A stretch of DNA of 64,000 nucleotides from Promethearchaeota archaeon (GCA_011365055.1 RDOG01000021.1:1-64000); one strand, 5' to 3'. Counted from the first letter of the stretch, positions 26,769 to 35,875 are shown. The notes: a model not told the origin generated them from the sequence alone. Numbers and translations are program-made.

Positions 26769-27536
26769 ATGAGTATTAGAATTATCTTGCCTAAGCGTAA
26801 AAAAAGATCTAAAAGGGGTTATCCCATTGCCATTTTTATTGGAATCGATGATATACAAGCTAATATTTGGCAAATTTTTAGCGAGGTTGTTAAGCCATAT
26901 GATAAAATTAAATTAGGTAATAGAAAAAGGAAAAATAATAAACAGATTCTTGATTTTCACGAAGCAATTATCGATAGCATACGACCTTTATTAAAACAAG
27001 GGATTAGAAGCATCTTAATCTCAAATCCTATAAAGACTGATTATGCTGATATATTCCTTGAACACGTCAAAAAACATCATCAATGGCTCATTCAGGAAAA
27101 AGCTTCAAATGCTGCATCGTTTGCCAGATTTGTTGGTGTTGCTGGTAATTTAGAAGAAGTTCAAGCCCTAATACATACTGAGAAAATAAAAAAGATATTA
27201 TACGAAACACTTGATAAGGAAACAGATAAAATCATTAACATATTAGAAAAACGCTTAAATGAAGATATCAATGGAAAATTTCTAATATTTTCACTCAAGG
27301 ATATTGAGAAACTAATATATAGTTTATGGGAATTACTTGATGCGAAACCTGAATATTTACTTTTAACAGATAAATATCTAGCTAAATCTAAACAAAAAAA
27401 TAGGCTCAATAAATTAATGCAAGTTTCTAAAAACAAAGGAATGAAAGTAAAAGTAATCTCTGAAGAAGAAACAGGTGCAGGAAAACGTGTTGCCCAATTT
27501 GGGGGTATTGTCTGCCTTACAAATATTAGTTCTTAG
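26769..27536 (+). CDS. eRF1/Vms1-like release-factor-fold protein
   Basis: The 255-residue protein ends with the eRF1 domain-3 pattern: 'LLDAKPEYLLLTDKYLA', a short helix, then 'VKVISEEETGAGKRVAQFGG' and a final strand. Upstream is a domain-2-like region ('RSILISNPIKTDYADIFLEHV', then 'EKASNAASFARFVGVAGNLEEV'). There is no GGQ motif and no N-terminal stop-codon-reading domain. That fits the Vms1-like/archaeal eRF1-related group (VLRF1, aeRF-like) thought to act in ribosome rescue. The assignment is by motif and is tentative. Confidence 0.6.
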   Translation: MSIRIILPKRKKRSKRGYPIAIFIGIDDIQANIWQIFSEVVKPYDKIKLGNRKRKNNKQILDFHEAIIDSIRPLLKQGIRSILISNPIKTDYADIFLEHVKKHHQWLIQEKASNAASFARFVGVAGNLEEVQALIHTEKIKKILYETLDKETDKIINILEKRLNEDINGKFLIFSLKDIEKLIYSLWELLDAKPEYLLLTDKYLAKSKQKNRLNKLMQVSKNKGMKVKVISEEETGAGKRVAQFGGIVCLTNISS

Positions 27537-27618
27537 GATTACTAGATTTCTTTCATGTCATTAGACAAGATAAAAATGCTTTTAATGCAATTAATATGTA
27601 TGGTTTGAGGTTTTTAAA

Positions 27619-29031
27619 ATGGAATTTGAGGAAATCCAAAATAAAATAAAAATTATAATTAATAGTCCTACTCAAGCTATTCCTGATAATTCAATGGTTA
27701 AAATCCGTAAAGAATTAACAAAAAGGGCTCCAAAATCGAAGAAACTTTTTGAAGAGATGAAAAATAACGTTCCTGGTGGATTTGAACATCAATTAGTTTT
27801 GAATGATCCCTTTGCAATCACACTTAAAAAATCTTCAGGTTCAAAACAATGGGATGTAGATGATAATCAATATTTAGATATTTTAAGTGGTGCAGGGGCC
27901 GTTATATTAGGGCATAATTATCCTCAATTACGTGATAAAATCATTGAAGTTATGCAAGATGTGGATTCTGCTTGTTATTTAACAAATGAATATGAATTAA
28001 AAGCAGTTAAAGAAATAAAGAAACATGTAAAATCTCTTGAACTTTTTAAATTCTATCAATCTGGTACTGAAGCTGACATGGCTGCTATCCGTTTAGCTCG
28101 AGTATATACAAAAAAGAAAAAAATCATTAAAATTGGTGGTGCTTATCACGGATGGTCTGACCAATTAACATATGACATGCATGTACCATTTTCTGGTGAT
28201 TTAGAATCACATGGTATACCATCTTCTTGTTTTAAAGATACGATTGCAGTTCCTCCTAATGATATCGATGCATTAGAAGCAGAATTTAAAAAATTTGAAG
28301 AAAAAAAGGGAATTGCAGCTATCATTCTTGAGCCTTTAGGTCCTGAATCTGGTAATATTCCTGTTGCTCCAGATTATAATAAAGCAGTTGAAGAGCTTTG
28401 CCAAAAATATGGTTCCCTGCTTATATTTGATGAAGTTGTTACGGGTTTTCGCATGGATATGGGTGGTGCTCAGAAATATTTTGGTGTTAAACCAGATTTA
28501 ACTACATTTGGGAAGCTTCTGACCCACGGTTTTCCCTCAACGGGTGGTCTTGGTGGGCGGAGAGACATAATGGAATATTTAGCTAGTGGTATTGAAGCTG
28601 CAGAAGAGAAAGTAATGGCTACGGGAACACTTTTAGGAAATCCTCTTTCAGCAGCAGCATGTTATTACACGCTTCAATACCTTGAAAAAGAAAATGCGGT
28701 AGAAAAAGCTGCATATATGGGAAATAAATTAACTAATCGATTAAACGAGTTGTTTGAAAGTCATGGGTTTCCATTCTTCGCTTTTAATTATAAATCAATT
28801 GTCCAGTATAAGACTTATGCTCCTATTAATATGGATATTAGAATCCAAGGAAATATAGAAAAAGCATTATATCGTAATCAATGCGTGGGTCGAATTGCTA
28901 CTGCAATGCTCTGGCAAAATGTAATCACGAAACGTGGTGCAAGCGGGTTTACAACAATAGCTCATACTGACAAAGATCTTGACTATTTAATCCAAGCATT
29001 TGATACCGTGTTAAAGTTAATACCTCATTAA
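27619..29031 (+). CDS. Class III aminotransferase, glutamate-1-semialdehyde aminomutase-like
   Basis: The 470-residue PLP enzyme shows 'NVPGGFEHQLVL', 'YQSGTEADMAAIRLAR', 'GGAYHGWSDQL', 'LIFDEVVTGFR' and the Schiff-base Lys in 'FGKLLTHGFPSTGG'. These are HemL/class III aminotransferase landmarks. An N-terminal extension of about 45 residues precedes the usual start of the fold. No other tetrapyrrole gene is nearby, so a different aminotransferase substrate is as likely as GSA. The ATG is the only good start. Confidence 0.8.
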   Translation: MEFEEIQNKIKIIINSPTQAIPDNSMVKIRKELTKRAPKSKKLFEEMKNNVPGGFEHQLVLNDPFAITLKKSSGSKQWDVDDNQYLDILSGAGAVILGHNYPQLRDKIIEVMQDVDSACYLTNEYELKAVKEIKKHVKSLELFKFYQSGTEADMAAIRLARVYTKKKKIIKIGGAYHGWSDQLTYDMHVPFSGDLESHGIPSSCFKDTIAVPPNDIDALEAEFKKFEEKKGIAAIILEPLGPESGNIPVAPDYNKAVEELCQKYGSLLIFDEVVTGFRMDMGGAQKYFGVKPDLTTFGKLLTHGFPSTGGLGGRRDIMEYLASGIEAAEEKVMATGTLLGNPLSAAACYYTLQYLEKENAVEKAAYMGNKLTNRLNELFESHGFPFFAFNYKSIVQYKTYAPINMDIRIQGNIEKALYRNQCVGRIATAMLWQNVITKRGASGFTTIAHTDKDLDYLIQAFDTVLKLIPH

Positions 29032-29048
29032 TTTTTTTGAAAAAGATA

Positions 29049-29057
29049 TTTATAAAA
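29049..29057 (+). promoter_or_regulatory. TATA box of the structured RNA
   Basis: TTTATAAAA is centred about 24 nt before the 5' arm of the RNA closing helix at 29077, the normal archaeal TATA-to-start distance. Confidence 0.55.
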
Positions 29058-29076
29058 AATGAGTTAATATTATTTT

Positions 29077-29271
29077 GCTAAGACGAGGATCGAATTGATG
29101 GTCGTATTAACATATATTATTAATATGGCAAAGCTTAGATTGTCTATCTGAGGATTCGTCGTCCTTATGTTGTAAGACTTAATCTTTATATCTATATCAT
29201 TAATAGGAATATAAAATATTGGTATTATCACTTTGAAGGCTCCATCAGGCCTTGACGCCCTTTGTCTTAGC
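29077..29271 (+). ncRNA. Structured RNA candidate, about 195 nt
   Basis: The two ends pair perfectly: GCTAAGAC (29077-29084) with GTCTTAGC (29264-29271), extended by AGG (29086-29088) with CCT (29259-29261). Inside are a 10-bp stem with G-U pairs (29101-29110 with 29120-29129); a 9-bp stem with a 2-nt bulge (29136-29144 with 29175-29185, roughly) capped by AGGAT/GTCCT (29151-29155 with 29161-29165); and a 5-bp hairpin AAGGC/GCCTT (29236-29240 with 29249-29253). Local G+C is well above the surroundings, and a TATA box is correctly spaced upstream. I see no RNase P, SRP, tRNA or 5S signature. It may be a free RNA or the 5' leader of the gene at 29314. Confidence 0.55.
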
Positions 29272-29313
29272 TCCTATCTAAATTATATAGAAAAATAATA
29301 AGAGGTGTATATT

Positions 29314-29973
29314 TTGCCTTTGACATTAGGTGATGCATTTTCGAGACGGAAACAAATCGAATCAGAAATACAAACTTGGATTAGCAGGTTAAATCTTGCA
29401 GGGATGGATACAAAAACGTATCAAACTAAAAAAATTGACGGGGAAGATAAATTTAAGCCAATTCCTGGAACTAAAAAAGATTTCTTAAGAAATTATACCA
29501 TTGATGAATGTCGTAATAAAATAGATGAATTAATTAAAGAAGATCAAAAACTTGCAATTCGTATTTCAATAACTAATCAAAAAGCTAAAGCAAAAATCAT
29601 CGATTTAAATGGAATTGAAAAAGAATTAACAATTCCAGAGTTACTCGTATTAAAAAACGATATCGCTCCAAAACTTGAGCGCACAGCACAAGCGATCCCT
29701 AAATTAAGAAAAGGTGTAGAAGTCATAGAAAAAGCAGATAATTATATAAAATGGCGAATAGTTTCTCCAAAATATAAAATTAAACAATCCTTGAGCGACC
29801 AAGGACATAAAATCGAGAATGAATACATTGATTATTACGATGTTCAAGAGAATATAGATTATGGTATTGCAGAACGTGAAGTTTTTGATGAAATTGATAA
29901 AATTCATGCATGGCAACACCGATTGAAAGAAGCCATCAATGATGCCAATAAAACAGAGCTAATTGACCTTTAA
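29314..29973 (+). CDS. Helical protein, possibly DIP1984-like
   Basis: About 219 residues with a TTG start at 29314, chosen because AGAGGTG (29301-29307) lies 6 nt before it; the upstream GTG is inside that ribosome site. The product is mostly helical: 'LTLGDAFSRRKQIESEIQTW', 'RNKIDELIKEDQKLAIRIS' then 'ITNQKAKAKI' and 'ELTIPELLVLKNDIAPKLER'. That order resembles small DIP1984-type proteins but is longer, with an extra C-terminal part. Function unknown. It follows the structured RNA candidate by 42 bp. Confidence 0.65.
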   Translation: MPLTLGDAFSRRKQIESEIQTWISRLNLAGMDTKTYQTKKIDGEDKFKPIPGTKKDFLRNYTIDECRNKIDELIKEDQKLAIRISITNQKAKAKIIDLNGIEKELTIPELLVLKNDIAPKLERTAQAIPKLRKGVEVIEKADNYIKWRIVSPKYKIKQSLSDQGHKIENEYIDYYDVQENIDYGIAEREVFDEIDKIHAWQHRLKEAINDANKTELIDL

Positions 29974-29995
29974 TTTTTTTTGTTGTGGAAAATTC

Positions 29996-30964
29996 ATGAT
30001 TAATTGGTTAGAAATCTTTAAGTTCGATCCTATTTTTCCAATTATGACATCTACAAATAAAGCTATTTTATATCATTCAAGCCGAGATCTTTTGGATGAA
30101 AATGTAGAACCAATAGAAATTCTGTGGGAATTAGATCCTGTAAAAAGAATTTTGCGAAAACAATTGAAAGATGGATCTTGGAAAATGCCTGGAAAACCTG
30201 ATCAATACGGTGAGAATAAATACCTCGTGGAAACTTATAAAATGCTGGGATTATTAATTGAAAAATATGGGTTGAATAAAAATAATACTGCAATAGAAAA
30301 AGCTGCTGAATATGTTTTTACTTGCCAAACAGAAGAAGGCGATTTTAGAGGTATCTATGCGACTCAATATTCTCCTAATTATACTGGTGGAATATTAGAA
30401 CTTTTAATTAAAGCTGGATATGAAAACGATTCACGTGTTAAAAAATGCTTTGAATGGCTTCTCTCAATACGTCATGATGATGGTGGATGGGCAATTCCTA
30501 TGTTACCTATGGGTGTTCATTGGCTTGAAGCATATAAGCAAGCAGACCCTATTCAACCAGATAGATCCAAAAAATCCTCTCATTGGGTAACGGATGTTGT
30601 CTTACGTGCATTTGCTGCTCATCCCTCATATCGGAAATATAAGGAAGCTTATGAAGCAGGAACTTTTTTAGCATCTCGTTTTTTTAGGTCTGATAATTAT
30701 TCATCTCGGCAAAAACCTGAATATTGGTTAAAACTTGCATTTCCTTTTTGGTGGGGAGATTTATTATCTTCTCTTGATTCGCTTTCTCAATTAGGCTTTA
30801 ATAAAAATGAGCTCCAAATAAGAAAAAGCCTTTCATGGTTTGTAGAAAATCAACGAGAAGACGGACTATGGACTCTAAAAAATTTGAAATGGAGAGGAGA
30901 TAAAGAAGTATCAAAATGGATAAATTATGCAATATGTCGCATGTTTAAGAGATTTTATCTTTGA
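29996..30964 (+). CDS. Alpha/alpha-toroid protein (prenyltransferase/terpene-cyclase-like fold)
   Basis: Repeated QW-type motifs mark a toroid of helical hairpins: 'QLKDGSWKM', 'CQTEEGDFRG', 'IRHDDGGWAI' and 'QREDGLWTL'. At about 322 residues it is half the length of squalene-hopene cyclases and lacks an obvious DXDD acid motif, so cyclase activity is not supported. Single-domain proteins of this fold occur widely in archaea without known function. The ATG at 29996 is preferred to an ORF start inside the preceding gene. Confidence 0.7.
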   Translation: MINWLEIFKFDPIFPIMTSTNKAILYHSSRDLLDENVEPIEILWELDPVKRILRKQLKDGSWKMPGKPDQYGENKYLVETYKMLGLLIEKYGLNKNNTAIEKAAEYVFTCQTEEGDFRGIYATQYSPNYTGGILELLIKAGYENDSRVKKCFEWLLSIRHDDGGWAIPMLPMGVHWLEAYKQADPIQPDRSKKSSHWVTDVVLRAFAAHPSYRKYKEAYEAGTFLASRFFRSDNYSSRQKPEYWLKLAFPFWWGDLLSSLDSLSQLGFNKNELQIRKSLSWFVENQREDGLWTLKNLKWRGDKEVSKWINYAICRMFKRFYL

Positions 30965-31091
30965 GTCTGAATTATAAAACATTTTTTGAATTACAAGGTG
31001 AATCTTTATTTCATAGAAATAATAAAATAAAGAATTTTTTGATAAAAAATTGGTCATTGAGAATTTTAGCCTTTTTTTATATAAATAACCG

Positions 31092-31137
31092 GGTATAAAT
31101 GTTTTTCTATAAACGCTCTGTGATTCTATTTTTGAAT
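31092..31137 (+). repeat. Dispersed ~45-nt intergenic repeat, copy A
   Basis: This stretch is clearly related to 43657-43702 and more loosely to 31146-31191 and 55793-55838. The shared core is G-TA-A-ATGTTT-TCTATAA at the left and a TTC-ATTT-TT-G end at the right. It lies between two convergent genes. Origin unknown. Confidence 0.45.
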
Positions 31138-31145
31138 AAATAGCT

Positions 31146-31191
31146 GGTTATAGATGTCCTTGTATTAATTCTCTACAACTCTATTTCTTAA
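31146..31191 (+). repeat. Dispersed ~45-nt intergenic repeat, copy B
   Basis: Second copy in direct tandem with copy A (spacing about 54 nt), sharing TATAGATGTCCTTGTATTAA at its left and CTCTATTTCTTA at its right. Confidence 0.4.
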
Positions 31192-31226
31192 AAAAAAGAG
31201 AAAAAATTGGTTACATTCCCTTGGAT

Positions 31227-32939
31227 TTATGGAGTATATTTCCAGAGATCGTTAAGGTATTGATCAGAAACACTTACATTGTCGCATCCAAGTCCGCCGA
31301 AGAGCCAGAAGTTGCCGTTTGTATCGATATATGAAGATGAATAACATCTTCCCCCGGGAACGTTGGCAGCATCTACCACGCCCTTGGTACCGTACCTTCC
31401 AAGATTATTATTGGAGTAATTGCCGGACACCCACGTCCAGGTCGCATCGGTAAGATTAAACATCCAGAGATCGTTCAAATAGCCAAAATTACTCGCATTG
31501 TCGAATCCAACTCCGCCAAACAGCCACAAGTTACTTCCCGCATCTGTCACTGGAACGCTTCCACGTCTCGAGCCTGGAGCGTTCGCCGGATCCGCCACGC
31601 CCTGCGTGCCATATATTCCTGGTATAGATCTTGTATCATTTCCGGACACCCACGTCCACGTTGATGTCGTTACATTGAACATCCAGAGATCGTTCAAACT
31701 GCCAATATTACTCGCATTGTCGAATCCAACTCCGCCGAACAGCCAGAGGTTGCCGTCAGCATCCGTCCAAGAAGCAGAGGCAAACCTTGCTCCGGGCACG
31801 TTGTCGGCATCCGCCACGCCTTTCGTGCCGTAGGTTCCCTTGTTATCTACGGAATAATTGCCAGATACCCACGTCCACTTTGTTGTCGTTACATTGAATC
31901 TCCAGAGATCGTTCAAACTGCCAATATTACTCGCATTGTCGAATCCAACTCCGCCAAACAGCCACAAGTTACCGCTGGCATCCGTCCACGATGCGCTATC
32001 ATGCCTCGCGCCGGGCACGTTCTCTTCATCTGCCACGCCCTGCATGCCGTACGTTCCATTGTTATTTGCGGAATAATTGCCGGACACCCACGTCCACGTT
32101 GATGTCGTTACATTGAACATCCAGAGATCGTTCAGCTCTCCACTGCTAAAATTGCCAAGTCCATCTCCGCCGAAGAGCCAGAAATTACTGTTAAAATCCA
32201 TCCACGATGCGCTTGAATCCCTCGCACCGGGCATATTATCTGGATCTGCCACGCCCTGCGTGCCATATATTCCTGGTATAGATCTTGTATCATTCCCTGA
32301 CATCCACGTCCAGGTCGCATCGCTGACATCGAACATCCAGAGATCGTTCAACTGTCCAGCACTAACACTGCCATTGTCGAAGCCATATCCGCCGAAAAGC
32401 CAGAAGTTGCTGGCCGTATCGATCCGCGATGCGCTTGCATACCTCGCGCCGGGTAGGTTGGCGGCATCTGCCACGCCTTTCGTGCCGTAGGTTCCAAAGT
32501 TATTGTGGGAATAATTGCCGGACACCCACGTCCAGGTGTTCTTACCTGTTAGAAGAATTTTAACTTCGTCATTGATGCTCACGCCCTGGTACGTAACGGT
32601 TATCTTGATAGAATAATACCCGTTCGTTGGGAAATTAAAGGTTTGAAACGTGAGATTGGTTCCCATGATGGAAATGCGAGAATTCCAAGGAGCACTTGTA
32701 TAATTTGTGGAAATGCTAATTTGAGAATTGGGCAATTCTGGTGTAACGTAGTTTGAGATATTTATCGTTCGATTAGATGCAGGTTTACTCGCATCAATGG
32801 TCAAGTCCGGAATGGAGGCTGAAAAACTGATACCGGGAGATTCTTGAGGTCTTGGGAGAAATACCACGATGAGAATGATACTTGTAATGACTATTCCAGA
32901 GAGTCCAATTGCCAAAATCTTTTTTGTTTTCGATTCCAC
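31227..32939 (-). CDS. Membrane-anchored kelch-repeat protein, G+C-rich
   Basis: The 570-residue protein has a single N-terminal membrane anchor (residues 7-28), a beta domain (about 35-135), and then six kelch-like blades, each with 'GARxxSASWxD', 'NLWLFGG' and 'LNDLWMFNV...WTWVSGN'. The repeats probably close a beta-propeller outside the cell. The start is GTG with AAGGGA 6-7 nt upstream. Base composition is far richer in G+C than any neighbour, and some blades are nearly identical in DNA. Both suggest recent transfer and/or repeat amplification. Similar kelch proteins are common in bacteria. Confidence 0.85.
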   Translation of the reverse strand: MESKTKKILAIGLSGIVITSIILIVVFLPRPQESPGISFSASIPDLTIDASKPASNRTINISNYVTPELPNSQISISTNYTSAPWNSRISIMGTNLTFQTFNFPTNGYYSIKITVTYQGVSINDEVKILLTGKNTWTWVSGNYSHNNFGTYGTKGVADAANLPGARYASASRIDTASNFWLFGGYGFDNGSVSAGQLNDLWMFDVSDATWTWMSGNDTRSIPGIYGTQGVADPDNMPGARDSSASWMDFNSNFWLFGGDGLGNFSSGELNDLWMFNVTTSTWTWVSGNYSANNNGTYGMQGVADEENVPGARHDSASWTDASGNLWLFGGVGFDNASNIGSLNDLWRFNVTTTKWTWVSGNYSVDNKGTYGTKGVADADNVPGARFASASWTDADGNLWLFGGVGFDNASNIGSLNDLWMFNVTTSTWTWVSGNDTRSIPGIYGTQGVADPANAPGSRRGSVPVTDAGSNLWLFGGVGFDNASNFGYLNDLWMFNLTDATWTWVSGNYSNNNLGRYGTKGVVDAANVPGGRCYSSSYIDTNGNFWLFGGLGCDNVSVSDQYLNDLWKYTP

Positions 32940-33412
32940 GTAAATCCCTTCTTCTATATTTTAAGTTAAAAAAATAAGTTACAATATCAAGTTATTAGTA
33001 AAATAGAATCTCAAATTTTTTCTATAAATGTATCGCACGAAAAATTTTTCTCTTAATTTAAAAAAATGCAATGTTTTATGTAGTGAATCCTTTCTGAAAA
33101 TAATACTTGGATTTGCACTTCAAGTCATTATTATTGGAAGATTGTTATTATTTATTAACTATGGTTTTTGATTTTATCAATTATACATGTTTTTTATGGC
33201 GTATCCAGTAATGATCGTTGGATTAATTTACTTGTATATAAGGTCATCAAGATTTAATCTTGAGGAAGATAATTAGTGGGGAGTGAGCCGTGGAACAGCT
33301 TAGAAAAATTATAAAAAGTTAATATATTTACGTCTATACCCAACTTTTTTTTGATAAAAATTTCTGATTTATAAGACAATATTTAAATTTTACAATATTG
33401 TATTATATCCTA
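32940..33412. other. Mostly empty intergenic region
   Basis: The kelch promoter lies at its left end. A short ORF (33187-33276, 29 residues: hydrophobic stretch then a charged tail) has no ribosome site and looks like the remnant of a membrane protein end. The VapBC operator is at 33376-33401. Nothing else was recognised. Confidence 0.4.
33376..33401. promoter_or_regulatory. VapBC promoter/operator
   Basis: ACAATATT (33376-33383) and the palindrome ACAATATTGT (33392-33401) flank a TATA-like ATTTAAATTTT. This lies 12-37 nt before the antitoxin ATG, as expected for an autoregulated toxin-antitoxin operon. Confidence 0.45.
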
Positions 33413-33664
33413 ATGACAATAAGGATAAAATTATCTGAAGAAATGGAACAAAAATTTCGAGAAATTGCAATGAAAAAATTTGGATATGGAAAAGGATCTT
33501 TGACTAAGGCTGCTGAAAATGCAATCTTGCAGTGGATTGAATTAAATAAAGAAGTTGAAACTTTTGAAAATCCGACTAATGAACTACAAGGTTTATTAAA
33601 AAATTTGAAATCCACGAGTATCCAATTACAACACGAATCATCTCACCAATTTCTAAAAAGGTAA
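33413..33664 (+). CDS. Antitoxin-like protein (VapB type)
   Basis: 83 residues from the ATG at 33413: an N-terminal strand 'MTIRIKLSEEMEQKFREIA', then helices, as in ribbon-helix-helix DNA-binding antitoxins, with an acidic/polar tail. The PIN-domain gene follows after 7 bp. It probably neutralises that toxin and represses the operon. A TTG 15 nt upstream is a less likely start. Confidence 0.65.
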   Translation: MTIRIKLSEEMEQKFREIAMKKFGYGKGSLTKAAENAILQWIELNKEVETFENPTNELQGLLKNLKSTSIQLQHESSHQFLKR

Positions 33665-33671
33665 GAATTTA

Positions 33672-34094
33672 ATGTATTTTATTGATGCAAATATCTTATT
33701 AGAAGTAATGTTAGATCAACAAAATTCGGTGGAGTGCATTGAATGTCTAAAAAACCTCGAGAAAGGTAAATTTTATGGTTATATAAATGATTTTTTACTT
33801 TATTCCATTTGTTTAACAATCATTTATAAGACTGATGATTTAGATCTAGTTAAAAAATTTTTAAAAATAATAAAATCTTTTAATAATTTAGTAATTTATT
33901 ATCCTAGCATTTCCGATTTAACCCAAGCCATCTCTTTTATGAATACTTATAAATTAGATTTTGATGATTCTCTAGTTTTATCTTGTATGAAATCTTTGAA
34001 AATCAAAAATATTATTTCATTTGATAAACATTTTGATAATATCTCTCAAATAAATAGAATTGAACCCTCATTTTTAAAATTCAATAATAAATAA
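33672..34094 (+). CDS. PIN-domain ribonuclease (VapC-type toxin)
   Basis: 140 residues starting 'MYFIDANILLEVML', with the first PIN-domain Asp at residue 5. A later acidic pair lies in 'LDFDDSLVLSCM', and 'ISFDKHFD' gives the last conserved Asp. VapC proteins cut specific RNAs. Paired with the upstream antitoxin-like gene. Confidence 0.8.
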   Translation: MYFIDANILLEVMLDQQNSVECIECLKNLEKGKFYGYINDFLLYSICLTIIYKTDDLDLVKKFLKIIKSFNNLVIYYPSISDLTQAISFMNTYKLDFDDSLVLSCMKSLKIKNIISFDKHFDNISQINRIEPSFLKFNNK

Positions 34095-34197
34095 AAATTA
34101 AATTTATGCGTATTGATAAAAATGATTATGTTATATCCTCTAATAATGTTAAATATTAAATATGCGTGTTTATTTGATTATCTTTAAATAAAATTTA

Positions 34198-35634
34198 TCA
34201 TTCGAGGATTGAATCATATTTATTTTCTTTACCTCTAATAAGAGATAGTAAAGCTCCAATAATACAAATTATTATGACAAGTATAAAGGCCGCTACTAAA
34301 CCATTTAAGAATTGTATTGGTGCTTCTGCAGGTAATGAAACAGTTCCATGTGATAATATCATGTTTAGGAGACTAGGTAGTATAAAAGATGCTAAGATTG
34401 CGCTTATTAATCCTAAACTTATTGATTGTCCCGTAACACGCATCGTCGAAAGCGTACCGGAAGCAATTCCAAGTTGTTTTTTTTCAACAGATTTCATTAT
34501 AGCAGATTGATTTGGAGAAGAAAAAAGACCGATTCCTATTCCAAGTAAGAATTGACTTATAAGAATGAATTGAATAGGTAAAAATAATAATACCAGAATT
34601 AAAATAGAAATTGATATAGCCATGATAATCATTCCACTTGCACAAATATACCTGCTTCCTGCTTTATCGGAATATTTACCAGTTAAAGGTGACATAATTG
34701 CCATCATTAATGAAGTGGGTAATAATAATAATCCTGCAATGATTGGTTCTAAGCCTTTTATTGATTGAAGATAAATTGCTAGCCAAAAACTGACTCCCAT
34801 GGTCGCAATATAATTTAATAATGCTGCAGCATTTGCAGCAGCAAATACCCTATTTTTTAGGAATAAATCCAGATTAAGCATTGGATATTTAGCATTCTTT
34901 TCAATTCTTATAAATACTAAAAAACTAAAAATTGTAATAATAAACAGAATGATAATAAAAATTGAGAACCAGCCAAAAGTATTTCCTAAAGTTAAGGCTA
35001 AGAGGAGAGATGCTAAAAAAATTCCAAAGATAATAGTACCCACAGGATCAAACTTTTCTCCTTTCGCAATATTTTCGGATTCTTTAATATGAATATGGCT
35101 TAAAATGATCAGAACTATTCCAATAGGTAAATTTATATAAAAAATACTACGCCAAGTGAGTGTTTGGACAAGAAAGCCGCCTAATACTGGTCCTAAAACA
35201 AGGCCGAGATAAATTCCTGCAACATTGATGCCCAATGCTTTTCCAGTTTCTCCAGTCTCACGAGGAAATACTTCCGTAACCATCGCTATTGAAGTGGCTC
35301 CAATTAAAGAAGCGCCAATCGCTTGAATTGCTCGAAAGAAAACAAGGATTTCTCCCGACCACGCTATTGCTGAAAATAGACTGCCTAAAGTGAAAACTAT
35401 TAATCCTAATATGAAAAACTTGTTTTTACCCTTAAGATCTGCAAGTCTGCCAAATCCAATTAACGTAATGGCCATTACAAGTAAATATATGATGGGAATC
35501 CATTGTATGACTTCAGCAGGGGGTTTTAAATCTAGCGATAGAGGATATATTGCAATATTCAATATGCTTCCATCCAAAGACATCATAAATACCCCAATTG
35601 TAGTGAGGATTAATAGTTTCCATCTATATTCCAT
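34198..35634 (-). CDS. MFS drug exporter, DHA2 (EmrB/QacA) type
   Basis: A 478-residue protein with about 14 hydrophobic helices. 'MMSLDGSILNIAIYPL' at helix 1, 'GRLADLKGKNKFFILGLIVF' (motif A) after helix 2, and 'GPVLGGFLVQTLTWRSIFYI' (motif C) are DHA2 signatures. It exports amphipathic compounds by proton antiport. No regulator is adjacent. Monocistronic. Confidence 0.88.
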   Translation of the reverse strand: MEYRWKLLILTTIGVFMMSLDGSILNIAIYPLSLDLKPPAEVIQWIPIIYLLVMAITLIGFGRLADLKGKNKFFILGLIVFTLGSLFSAIAWSGEILVFFRAIQAIGASLIGATSIAMVTEVFPRETGETGKALGINVAGIYLGLVLGPVLGGFLVQTLTWRSIFYINLPIGIVLIILSHIHIKESENIAKGEKFDPVGTIIFGIFLASLLLALTLGNTFGWFSIFIIILFIITIFSFLVFIRIEKNAKYPMLNLDLFLKNRVFAAANAAALLNYIATMGVSFWLAIYLQSIKGLEPIIAGLLLLPTSLMMAIMSPLTGKYSDKAGSRYICASGMIIMAISISILILVLLFLPIQFILISQFLLGIGIGLFSSPNQSAIMKSVEKKQLGIASGTLSTMRVTGQSISLGLISAILASFILPSLLNMILSHGTVSLPAEAPIQFLNGLVAAFILVIIICIIGALLSLIRGKENKYDSILE

Positions 35635-35834
35635 CGTTAATCATCCTTTTAGACCAAATAAAATCATCAATTTTACATTATTAATTTAAAAACATGATAT
35701 AATTCAATAAAAAATAATGTTTTAAAAAATTGCGTTAAATGAATTTTAGCAATTTAATAAACAATCAAGATATTTATTTAACTAATTACAGACGATTACA
35801 CATTAAATATTTTATAATTTGTAAAAAAAATGAT

Positions 35835-35848
35835 TTTTTTTTTTTTTC
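35835..35848. repeat. T14 homopolymer
   Basis: Fourteen consecutive T on the plus strand lie about 30 bp past the stop of the minus-strand gene at 35876. On the minus strand a further run of eight or nine T follows directly (complement of about 35822-35830), a plausible terminator. Confidence 0.5.
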
Positions 35849-35875
35849 GATAAAAGAAAATATATTGTATTGAAT

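Noticed and set aside
29077..29271. RNase P, SRP, 5S or tRNA identity for the structured RNA
   Set aside because: None of the conserved elements (P4 core of RNase P, SRP helix 8 loops, T-arm GTTC) is visible, and the length does not fit tRNA or 5S.
29996..30964. Squalene/hopene or other terpene cyclase
   Set aside because: QW motifs show the toroid fold, but the length is about half and no DXDD acid motif is seen, so activity is not claimed.
31092..31191. CRISPR repeats
   Set aside because: Copies are degenerate, too long for typical repeats, with no regular spacers and no cas genes nearby.
33187..33276. 29-residue membrane-like ORF
   Set aside because: No ribosome site, preceded by an in-frame stop, and too short to support; noted only as a possible remnant.
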